Source: Vibrio sp. Isolate32
GTDB taxonomy: Bacteria > Pseudomonadota > Gammaproteobacteria > Enterobacterales > Vibrionaceae
Length of the DNA: 64,000 bases
Reading direction: 5' to 3'
Assembly: GCF_022397955.1 (NCBI RefSeq)
Contig: NZ_JAKEUQ010000009.1
Span: 1-64,000, forward strand
In this document: in pieces, positions 39,540 through 47,278 of the stretch
Layout: every line of letters starts with the position of its first letter
Numbering within the stretch: position 1 is the first letter of the stretch
Position numbers and translations under genes: made by a program
Notes under the pieces: generated by a model
The model's database searches: none
Told to the model about the DNA's origin: nothing
What the model saw: only the letters and a program-made list of their open reading frames with translations

Positions 39540-40046
39540 ATGTCTCTACAACAGGAATTTCGTAATGCAATGTCTAAGCTTGCAGCCGCCGTCAACATTG
39601 TAACTACTGGCGGCCAAGCCGGTACCGTTGGCATTACCGCCACGGCAGTATGTTCGGTGACAGACAGCCCTGCAACAGTTCTGGTATGCGTAAATCGATC
39701 AAGTGCTTCAAATGAAATCTTTAAAAAAAATGGTCGCTTGTGTGTAAATACTTGTGCCAGTGAGCATCAAGAACTGTCAATGCATTTTGCAGGAATGACC
39801 TCTGTAGAGATGGCAGAGCGCTTTGCGTTTGAAGGTTGGAAGTTAAACCAGTATCAAGTACCTGTACTAGAGGGCTCACTGACGACTTTGGAAGGGCGCA
39901 TCAGTGATATCAGTGAAGTGGGTACGCATTCAGTATTTTTTGTGCATGTGGAGTCGATTACAACACAAGATAAAGATGCTTTAATGTATTTCGACCGTCA
40001 ATTCAAACATCTAAAAGCTAATGTGAAATTGGCCGAAGTTACTTAA
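39540..40046 (+). CDS. hpaC: flavin reductase, HpaC type
   Basis: This 168-residue flavin-reductase-like protein resembles HpaC, the small NADH:FAD reductase that feeds reduced flavin to the HpaB 4-hydroxyphenylacetate 3-monooxygenase. It starts MSLQQEFRNAMSKLAAAVNI, and the GITATAVCSVTDSPATVLVC flavin-binding region is typical. The oxygenase partner hpaB is absent from this window; the only other hpa-type gene is the convergent hpaR-like regulator 48 bases away. It could serve another flavin-dependent oxygenase. Confidence 0.8.
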   Translation: MSLQQEFRNAMSKLAAAVNIVTTGGQAGTVGITATAVCSVTDSPATVLVCVNRSSASNEIFKKNGRLCVNTCASEHQELSMHFAGMTSVEMAERFAFEGWKLNQYQVPVLEGSLTTLEGRISDISEVGTHSVFFVHVESITTQDKDALMYFDRQFKHLKANVKLAEVT

Positions 40047-40094
40047 CGCATAATGTAAAACGAACATAAAAAAGCACTCACAAGTGTGGGTATT

Positions 40095-40517
40095 TTAGTT
40101 TTCGTTATTGATAAGTTCGTTGAGTAAGTTGGAAAGTTGAGTGTATTGATCTTCCCCAATTCGTTCTTTTAAGGCCGAGTACTGAACCTCAATTTGTGGA
40201 CGCAGTTTTTCAACGAGGGCTTTTGCATCATCAGTCAGGTACAAAAACGATTTACGTTTATCATACTGACATTTCTTTTTTTCAACATATCCAAGTATAT
40301 TAAGTCGGTTGATGATACCTGTTAAGCTCGGGCTAAGAATACACGACTCACGCGAAAGGGTAGTGAAATCAATTTCTCCCTTGGTATCTAAAACTCGCAT
40401 GACACGCCATTGTTGTTCAGTGAGATCATTGTTAGTGAGCACTGGGCGGAAGTAATCCATAGCGATGTCTCTAGCGCGAATCAATTGCAGCGGAAGAGAA
40501 TCTTCGTATTTTGTCAC
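40095..40517 (-). CDS. hpaR: MarR family regulator, HpaR type
   Basis: This 140-residue MarR-type winged-helix protein has the HpaR-like N-terminus (DSLPLQLIRARDIAMDYFRP) and DNA-binding segment (SCILSPSLTGIINRLNILGY). HpaR represses aromatic (homoprotocatechuate) degradation genes in enterobacteria. The GTG at 40515-40517 is the likely start. It converges on hpaC. No hpaGEDFHI genes are nearby, so the present target may be limited to itself or to genes elsewhere. Confidence 0.8.
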   Translation of the reverse strand: MTKYEDSLPLQLIRARDIAMDYFRPVLTNNDLTEQQWRVMRVLDTKGEIDFTTLSRESCILSPSLTGIINRLNILGYVEKKKCQYDKRKSFLYLTDDAKALVEKLRPQIEVQYSALKERIGEDQYTQLSNLLNELINNEN

Positions 40518-40741
40518 TAAGTTAACCTTAATAATGTCCCTTTGATCAAACCATATAATAGAGTAGGGGTTAAGTCTATTATTGGTGGTTAATTTGAATA
40601 CTAAGTTTTATAGATATTGCAAATAAATAGAAGAACCTCTCAATTAAGTGGTTCTTCATGCCGTGGAAACAGAAAACCACGGGTTTATATGTGGATGAAT
40701 GTCAGTTCCTGACAAAATGAGCCTGCTAATAAGCTATCTTA

Positions 40742-41715
40742 ACCTGAACTCGGGATAAAAAAGAAGGGAACTAAAAGCTGGTTCTCCGATCAGATCTTTC
40801 GACCAAGAGAGAAAAATCGCAAAGGAACCAGCTATGCATAAACTAGTAGACTTATTTTGCCATGTCGATGACTTTTGTAAGGCTTTTCTACCTCAGTGGC
40901 AAAAACTTCAGCTTGAAAGCGGCGAACGAAAGCGCAACCGCAAAGGCCGGATGTCCGAAAGCGAAATCATGACAATCATTATCGCTTTCCATATGTCTCA
41001 TCAGCGTGATTTCAAAAACGTTTACCTTGGGATCGTGCGTCGCCACTACAAGAGTTATTTCCCAACTCTGCTCAGTTACCACGGTTTCTTGAAGTAATGC
41101 CTTCAGTTCTTGTGCCACTCAGCTCTTTCTTTACCCATGTCAAAGGTGAACCGACAGGCATTGAATTTATTGATTCTACGAGTATAAAAGTCTGCCACAA
41201 CTTACGCATTCCGAGACATAAGGTTTTCAAAGGAACGGCGGCAAGGGGTAAAGGTACAATGGGCTGGTTTTATGGATTTAAACTTCACATCATAACCCAT
41301 CATCTTGGCGATATCGTTGCAGCCAAACTTACCCCCGCCAATACCGATGATAGAAAGCCAGTCCGGGAACTATCAAAAGGCCTGCTCGACAAGCCCTATG
41401 CAGACAAAGGCTATATCAGTAAAGCACTTACCGAAGATTTAAAAGAAGACGGAATCACCCTAATTACCACCCACCGCAAGAACATGAAGCCGAAGGTACT
41501 TGCTGCTTGGGATAGAGCGATGCTGTCAAAAAGGTTCATTATCGAAACCATCAATGACCAACTGAAAAACATCTCTCAGATAGAGCACTCTCGTCATCGG
41601 AGCCTACATGGATTTATGCTGAACCTACTTGGCGGGTTAATCGCTTACTGTCTGAAGCCAGAAAAGCCATCGCTTAATATTACGAACACTGAAAAACAGG
41701 ACTGATGGCGATGGC
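40742..41715 (+). mobile_element. IS982-family insertion sequence lacking its right end
   Basis: The left terminal repeat begins ACCTGAACTCGGGATAA at 40742 and is followed by a 90-base leader. A transposase coding region follows. The expected mirror repeat (TTATCCCGAGTTCAGGT) is not found after the transposase; sequence of the MATE gene begins at about 41716. The element therefore looks immobile. Confidence 0.75.
40834..41705 (+). pseudogene. IS982 family transposase with a frameshift
   Basis: Two frames together make one IS982 transposase of about 290 residues: 87 residues to TAA at 41095-41097 and 202 residues from the overlapping ATG at 41097. The join reads FLK-stop/MPSVLVPL where one added base gives FLKVMPSVLVPL, and the second copy at 37.2 kb keeps the in-frame form. 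Catalytic positions are present: D in FIDSTSIKVCHN, D in PYADKGY, E in RFIIETINDQLKN. No slippery heptamer is seen at the junction, so decay is more likely than programmed frameshifting. Confidence 0.8.
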
Positions 41716-43071
41716 TTAAACCGATCTGAGGTTAATTACGTATCGCAAGCGAATTAACATCAGTGTCGCTGATACGCTCAAGCCCGTTAGGATACCAATC
41801 CAAAAGCCTTCTTCACCCATTGCAGGAACAATGTAGTCTGTTAAACCCAACACCATGCCCAGTGGTAGTGCTAAGCCCCAGTATGAAGCGATAGCTAAGA
41901 TCATCGGGATCTTAGTGTCTTTATAGCCACGCAACGCGCCGTTGGCTGAGGTTTGCAATGCATCGCTGAATTGGTACATCGCCGTAAAGGTCAACAATAC
42001 TGCTGCTGTCGCGCTAATTGCTGGGTCGGTGGTGTAAAGCCTAATGATCCATTCAGGGAACAGAAGGAACATCGCAACCGAAAGTAATGATATCAACGCG
42101 GCAACCAAAATGCCGACTTTGCTGCGTTCAATTGCGCCTAGTTCATCTTTTTCACCTAGCGCGTGTCCAACACGAATCGTGATGCCAAATGAGATACTCA
42201 TCGGAATCACGTAAGTTAGGCTCGAGATGTTAAGTGCAATTTGTGCTGCTGCCACGTTCTCTGCACCAATACGGCCAATCATTAATGCGATTACCGCAAA
42301 GATGCTGCCACATACAGCGATGTTCATCCCGATAGGTAAACCTAATCTTAGAAGGTGAAGCATCTCTTTTGCTTTTGGCTTCGCGTCTGCAAAGCTGATG
42401 ATGGCCTTGTAGTGGTGATGACCTTTAATGTAGGAATACAGCATCCCCGACATTAACCAATACACTAAGCTTGTCGCCCAGCCACAACCCACAGCACCCA
42501 TTTCAGGGAAGCCGAATTTACCGTAGATAAGCACGTAGTTGACCGGAATATTCACCAACAGACCAACCACAGAAATGATCATCGGTACTTTGGTGTTGTT
42601 CATACCTTCACAGAAGCCATTCAAGGTGTAGAACAGGGCAATACCCGGCACACCAAAGGCTAGGGCAAAGGCATAATCACTGCCGATAGGGATGATCTCA
42701 GCGGCAACCCCAATCCATTCTAAGATCGGTTTCGCACTCACCAAGTAAGCGATAAGTAGCACACTCGCTATTAATGCCAACCAAACCATCTGGAAGAATT
42801 CAACAGAGATACTTTGAAAGTCACGTGCGCCACGGTGGTAAGCGACAACAGGCGTTAACGCCATAATCACGCCACGCAGTAGCAGCAACACAGGAATCCA
42901 AAGGCTGGTACCAAGTGCAATAGCGGCAAGATCGGCAGGGCTTACTTGGCCAGCCATTGTCGTATCGACAAATCCCATCGCTTGGGTCGCTATTTGAGTC
43001 AAAATGATTGGAACCGAAAGATGCATAAGCGCACCCGATTCACGAGTAAAAGGACGAAGTTTCGTTAGCAT
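41716..43071 (-). CDS. MATE family multidrug/cation exporter
   Basis: This 451-residue, 12-helix MATE (NorM-like) efflux protein works by cation antiport in the inner membrane. The N-terminus LSVPIILTQIATQAMGFVDT, then TMAGQVSPADLAAIALGTSL, and the pseudo-symmetric second half are typical. Vibrios carry several MATE paralogues, so I do not assign norM itself. Its stop codon abuts the truncated IS982 element. The 41664-41717 region also forms a 10-bp inverted repeat (AAGCCATCGC/GCGATGGCTT) that may help terminate it. Confidence 0.88.
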   Translation of the reverse strand: MLTKLRPFTRESGALMHLSVPIILTQIATQAMGFVDTTMAGQVSPADLAAIALGTSLWIPVLLLLRGVIMALTPVVAYHRGARDFQSISVEFFQMVWLALIASVLLIAYLVSAKPILEWIGVAAEIIPIGSDYAFALAFGVPGIALFYTLNGFCEGMNNTKVPMIISVVGLLVNIPVNYVLIYGKFGFPEMGAVGCGWATSLVYWLMSGMLYSYIKGHHHYKAIISFADAKPKAKEMLHLLRLGLPIGMNIAVCGSIFAVIALMIGRIGAENVAAAQIALNISSLTYVIPMSISFGITIRVGHALGEKDELGAIERSKVGILVAALISLLSVAMFLLFPEWIIRLYTTDPAISATAAVLLTFTAMYQFSDALQTSANGALRGYKDTKIPMILAIASYWGLALPLGMVLGLTDYIVPAMGEEGFWIGILTGLSVSATLMLIRLRYVINLRSV

Positions 43072-43483
43072 GGAAGTTCACAACACCAATATAAATACAC
43101 GAATGATGACAGGATGGCCGGTGTGCATTTTAGGATGTGCCCCGTTGGGCGGGCGACAATATAAACACCTTACCGTATAGGGTCAAGCTTTGAACTGAAC
43201 AAACTAAATAGCGAGTAATGTGGTGTTGTTTTTTGCATTTTAATCAAACACTTATGATTTTTCTGAATCTGACTTGTGGTGGTTCTATCTGAGGTTAAAA
43301 CGGTACTAACTCTTGTTTAAATGGCATTTATATAATTAAAAGTATGCTTTTATATGTGTTAAGTCATATATTGATTTTAAAAATAATTAAACCATTGATA
43401 GTTGTTTGTTGTTGAGTACTATGTACGAACGTAAAATGCGTGTTACAAAACATTAGTAAAAACAAAAATAAAAGGTTAATAAA
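43072..43483. other. 412-bp AT-rich gap between the MATE gene and the hydroxylase island
   Basis: Clearly more AT-rich than the flanking minus-strand DNA. It must contain promoters for the divergent genes; AAAAGG at 43471-43476 is the ribosome binding site for the downstream TTG start. No gene was found. Confidence 0.5.
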
Positions 43484-44364
43484 TTGAAATCCAAAACTAA
43501 GTTGCTAGGAAGAATCGACTTTGAAAGTAATTCTTTAAGGAAAGACCTTGATATCATATCTAAGTTCCCTGTGTTTGAAGAAGAATACAACGAATTTAAT
43601 AGTGGTACGTGGATAAACAATTCATTGTGGAATGATGACGGGGATTATCAAAATACCCAGTACAAAGATAATAAAAACAAAGCGAAGATGACCGAACTAG
43701 GTAAGCAAACGTTATATATCAATGAAATTATCAATAAGTACTTTGACGTAGAAATCTTAAAATGGTTAGGACGCGTAACTTAATAAATGGTCAAGTTATA
43801 CCGCACAAAGATTTTATTGAATTGGGTGATAATAAGGGAAAATATATACGTGTATTAATTCCTCTTGAAACTTCGTTAACTTCTTATCATAGTGATGAAG
43901 ACTACGGGGTATTTAGAATGCTTAAGGGTGATATTTGGATGCTTGATGCAAGTGTAGTCCATGCAGCATACAATTTTGGTGATGGGAACCGAGTTATTCT
44001 TTGTTTAGATTTTCAATATGATGGTGTAGATAATGTAGACCCCTCACTTATATTCAAAGAAAAATCTATTCATGATGAAACCATAGAAGCTATGGTATTT
44101 CAAAGGGCACCCCTTCGAGAGCAAGATGTTTCAGATTTTATTTTTGATATCTCAAAGTCAATTTATAACCTTGAAGATCTTAAAAGTGCGATTTTGAAAG
44201 TATCTAGTGCTCATGTTCATCACGATATACCAATTAAAGAGACGTACGATATCCTTATTGAAGCTACGAAGTCTAAAGGTGGCGATATATATAATACTTG
44301 CCATGAAATGAAGGAATATTACACTGTTAATAGAAAGTTAGGCGAAAGATTCACTACAGTGTAG
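43484..44364 (+). pseudogene. L-proline 3-hydroxylase-like 2-oxoglutarate/Fe(II) oxygenase, frameshifted
   Basis: Two overlapping frames (43484-43783 and 43762-44364) together give about 293 residues resembling Streptomyces L-proline 3-hydroxylase (about 290). Similarities run through LLGRIDFESNSLRKDL, FEEEYNEFNSGTWINN, MVRTRNLINGQVIPHKDF and HSDEDYGVFRMLKGDIWMLD. The iron triad HxD...H is intact in the second frame (PHKD and VVHAAYNF). Adding one A in the AAAA run at about 43760 fuses the frames (ILK-MVRTRN). TTG start with AAAAGG upstream. Low GC. If the shift is real, the enzyme is broken; alternatively it is a sequencing error. Confidence 0.75.
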
Positions 44365-44387
44365 TTTTTATAGCTGGGAGGCTATCT

Positions 44388-45269
44388 GTGAAATATTTAG
44401 GATGGATTTTTGTTTTTCTGTGGGCTTCCGGCTATATCGCGTCTTCGATAGGATTGAGTTATACTAACCCACTTACTTTTATAACGCTTAGAGTGATTGT
44501 TGCATTATTTGTTTTCGTAATTATTAATTTTTTAATATTAAGAAATAATAAAGTAGATAATAGGAGTATGGTACATGCCATGATTGTAGGAGTGTTTATA
44601 CAATTTCTCTATCCGGTCTTTTTCTCTTATTCATTGGTGTCAGGAATCAGTCCTGCGATGTTGACGATAGTCTTAGGATTACAGCCAGTTTTAACGTTAA
44701 TAGTATCTAGAGATCTAAATTCGAAATTTCAAATTTATGGGGTCTTAGGTTGTGTACTCGGTACATTGATTTTTTCGGTGGAAAATTTCAGCTTGGGAAC
44801 GACAAATTTTGAAAATCTTATACTTGCAATCTTGTCGTTATTAGGTGTTACATTTGGTTCTATACATCAAAAAAAATATTGTTCAAACATACCTATTGAA
44901 AAAAACATGTTGTTTCAATGTTTTTCAGCAACACTAATACTATTGCCTACAACTATTATTTTTAGTGAGTTTAAATTTGATGTGAACAATATTTCCATAT
45001 CAGCATTACTTTGGCAGTCACTTTTAATTTCTGTGCTTTCATCTATGCTCCTTATAAAAGCCTTAAAATCGGGTACGGTGACTAATGTATCTACGTACTT
45101 TTCTTGTGTCCCAGCTGCCACTGCCGTAATGGCATACATATTTTTTGATTCTGTAATAACAGTAAATATGATGTTGGGTATGTTTTTGATATTTGGATGC
45201 ACTTGGCTTATACAAAACCAAAATTGGATTGATGTTTTTTTTGAAAATAGAGCCAAGCAGAAAACGTAA
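44388..45269 (+). CDS. EamA/DMT family transporter
   Basis: A 293-residue membrane protein with about ten predicted helices and the two-fold EamA layout. The N-terminus KYLGWIFVFLWASGYIASS is typical of RhaT/EamA metabolite exporters. The GTG start has GGGAGG upstream and lies 24 bases after the hydroxylase gene, so the two form an operon. Export of hydroxyproline or a related amino acid is a reasonable inference. The base composition is much richer in A and T than neighbouring core genes, suggesting recent transfer. Confidence 0.82.
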   Translation: MKYLGWIFVFLWASGYIASSIGLSYTNPLTFITLRVIVALFVFVIINFLILRNNKVDNRSMVHAMIVGVFIQFLYPVFFSYSLVSGISPAMLTIVLGLQPVLTLIVSRDLNSKFQIYGVLGCVLGTLIFSVENFSLGTTNFENLILAILSLLGVTFGSIHQKKYCSNIPIEKNMLFQCFSATLILLPTTIIFSEFKFDVNNISISALLWQSLLISVLSSMLLIKALKSGTVTNVSTYFSCVPAATAVMAYIFFDSVITVNMMLGMFLIFGCTWLIQNQNWIDVFFENRAKQKT

Positions 45270-45331
45270 GTATAGGTTTGCTATTTTTTTTGCTTACTAA
45301 GTCTATTCTATAGTCGACAATAATATATTAT

Positions 45332-45358
45332 AAAGACCACTTATAAACGTGGTCTTTT
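45332..45358 (+). terminator. terminator of the hydroxylase-exporter island
   Basis: AAAGACCAC, loop TTATAAAC, GTGGTCTTTT. Confidence 0.85.
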
Positions 45359-46036
45359 CCTATCATAAGAAATATAATGATTTTATTAAAGAAGATGACG
45401 TTGCGGGCAGTGTTAATTATTGGTTGAGTCTTTGTCTGATTATTAATTATAGTCCTTCGCGAATGGTCTATATGGTCTATATGGCCTTTTGGGCCTTTTG
45501 TGTTTATATGAAAACTGGCCAAGGTTAAGCTACATTAAAAATGTTTAATCCAAGTCATTTAAATAAAACTGAATCACCTTTCAATGTTTCGTTTCTCAAC
45601 AAGTTTACCACATAATTTTAGTCCGCTTAACGTGGACATTATATGCCCAGGTTGGATATCTTATTGAGGGGATAATGAAAGATCCAGATAGCGAGTGTTC
45701 TAAGTGGAAACTCGAGAGAATAAAGGGGCGCCTGAATTTGTTATTCGTACTGCATTTTCTGCTATTTTTGGGGTGATGATCGGTCGAAGTATTGCCCCGT
45801 TGTCTATTTTTTAGAAACAGCTTGAAGTTGGACGAAAACTACTAATGTACTAATGAGTGGTGTTTGGGTATCTGTTGGCAGACTTCCTCTTAATTTCATA
45901 ATTTGGTTGTGGCGTGAAAGAAAGGATAAACGTCATACCGCTAGGTTTAAACAACACATTGAACACACTACTATGGCACCAACTATTTTTGTATACCATC
46001 ACTTCTTAGCTTCAAATCTGGCAGCGTGTAAACTTC
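45359..46036. other. gene-poor region with possible gene fragments
   Basis: No convincing full gene. A 33-codon frame starts at 45675 with GAGGGG upstream (MKDPDSECSKWK...). A different frame just downstream reads APEFVIRTAFSAIFGVMIGR and ends TAG, which looks like a membrane helix from a lost gene. A short tandem GGTCTATAT motif sits near 45463-45483. The region looks like accumulated debris. Confidence 0.4.
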
Positions 46037-46144
46037 TTACTGCCACAAAGCCAACAGAAACACAAAAAGACCAATCCCAAGTGTGACTTTCAAAAATAAG
46101 CCAAGAGGGGCTCTACCTTTTGGCGCTTTGTTACAACATCCCAT
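46037..46144 (-). CDS. 35-residue membrane protein
   Basis: Reads MGCCNKAPKGRAPLGLFLKV and continues as one hydrophobic helix (GIGLFVFLLALWQ). The ATG at 46142-46144 has AGGAAA at ideal spacing. The CC-N-K-A-P-K-G head looks like a conserved Vibrio micro-protein, from memory only. Too short for ordinary gene finders. Confidence 0.55.
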   Translation of the reverse strand: MGCCNKAPKGRAPLGLFLKVTLGIGLFVFLLALWQ

Positions 46145-46302
46145 AATCGTTTCCTAGTCATATTGAACTCGTGAGTTAACCTTAAACCTTTCCCTTACGG
46201 TAAGGTCAATGAGTTTATAAAACTTCACCAAATTAACCTTTCTTATCGTGTTGGATTCGTTATGATAAATCCAAATTCTGCGATTAGAAGTGAGAGGGTA
46301 AT

Positions 46303-47139
46303 GTGTTGATAGAAAGGTGGTTAGAGATTGATGGTGACCAGCTTTATTGCTTGTCGACTGACATCAAAGAGTCTCAGGAAACATTAGTGTTAATTCATGG
46401 GTTGGGTGAGTCACATTTATGTTTTGCCGACTCGTTAGATTGGCTCCCGAATTACAACTTAGTCATGTTCGACCTTTGTGGTTATGGCTATTCTCCTGCT
46501 TCAGACATATCCCATTCAACAGAAACCCAAGCAAAGCGAATATTGAAAGCTCTCGACCTATTGAGCATCAATGATTGCTTTCTACTTGGGCACTCTTGGG
46601 GCGGCGATACATCGACGTTGGTTTGTGAATACGACACGAAAGGTATCGTGCGTGGTTTCATTAATGCTGAAGGCGGGTTGCACGAAGAAAGCATCATTCT
46701 ATCCCAGATTATTGCAGACACATATTCTGAACTAAGTACTGATGAATTTACGAACTGGGTGAAAGGAGAAGGTTTCTCAAAACGTTTTGCCATGGCTTGG
46801 GGACACGGAGCGGGTGTTAAGTATCTTTCGTCAGTTAGACGATGTGAGCCAGAGGTTCTTGGTCAAACCGCCAGTGAAATCTACGGGCAACATGCGACTC
46901 AAGATATCCGTGGCGTGGTTGGCTGGGGACAAATCTACGAAAACTTATCCATACCTAAAGTATATTTTTGGGGTACTGACAGCTTAAAGGGGTGTGAACG
47001 TGCGAAAGTGTTTATTAGTACGCTAGGCAATGTTTCGTTTGAGGGCGCAAACCACTGGGTGCAAAACGATCCGGCTAAGTTCTATGCAGAAGTAGACAAA
47101 TTTATTACTTGTGTTAAAAGCGCACCAAAGCTTAGGTAA
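46303..47139 (+). CDS. alpha/beta hydrolase
   Basis: This 278-residue hydrolase has an oxyanion motif (IHGLGESH), the nucleophile Ser98 in GHSWGG and a C-terminal His in EGANHWVQ. TTG at 46303 is the likely start, after GAGAGGG. It is cytoplasmic, monocistronic, with a terminator. The substrate is unknown; similarity is to small esterases and lactonases. Confidence 0.8.
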   Translation: MLIERWLEIDGDQLYCLSTDIKESQETLVLIHGLGESHLCFADSLDWLPNYNLVMFDLCGYGYSPASDISHSTETQAKRILKALDLLSINDCFLLGHSWGGDTSTLVCEYDTKGIVRGFINAEGGLHEESIILSQIIADTYSELSTDEFTNWVKGEGFSKRFAMAWGHGAGVKYLSSVRRCEPEVLGQTASEIYGQHATQDIRGVVGWGQIYENLSIPKVYFWGTDSLKGCERAKVFISTLGNVSFEGANHWVQNDPAKFYAEVDKFITCVKSAPKLR

Positions 47140-47230
47140 CCATTAGCCATACTCAAACCAATATGTGTATTGCGGACTAGATTGAAGGATCTTAGCCTAT
47201 CAGCTTAAAATAATTGACTATCCAACAAAA

Positions 47231-47256
47231 AAAAGCGAACCAAATGGTTCGCTTTT
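47231..47256. terminator. bidirectional terminator between the hydrolase and gcvP
   Basis: AAAAGCGAACC, loop AAAT, GGTTCGCTTTT, placed between two convergent genes. Confidence 0.9.
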
Positions 47257-47278
47257 GCTTATCTAAAATCGACAAAAA

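Noticed and set aside
40095..40517. Full homoprotocatechuate pathway
   Set aside because: Only reductase and regulator types are present; no ring-cleavage or oxygenase genes are seen within the window.
40834..41705. Programmed frameshift in the IS982 transposase
   Set aside because: IS982 transposases are normally single frame, no slippery site is visible, and the second copy keeps the frame at this spot.
45328..45522. 64-residue minus-strand ORF
   Set aside because: Covers a terminator and a short tandem repeat; no start signal.
45853..46086. 77-residue plus-strand ORF
   Set aside because: Overlaps the better-supported 35-residue membrane gene on the other strand and shows no family features.
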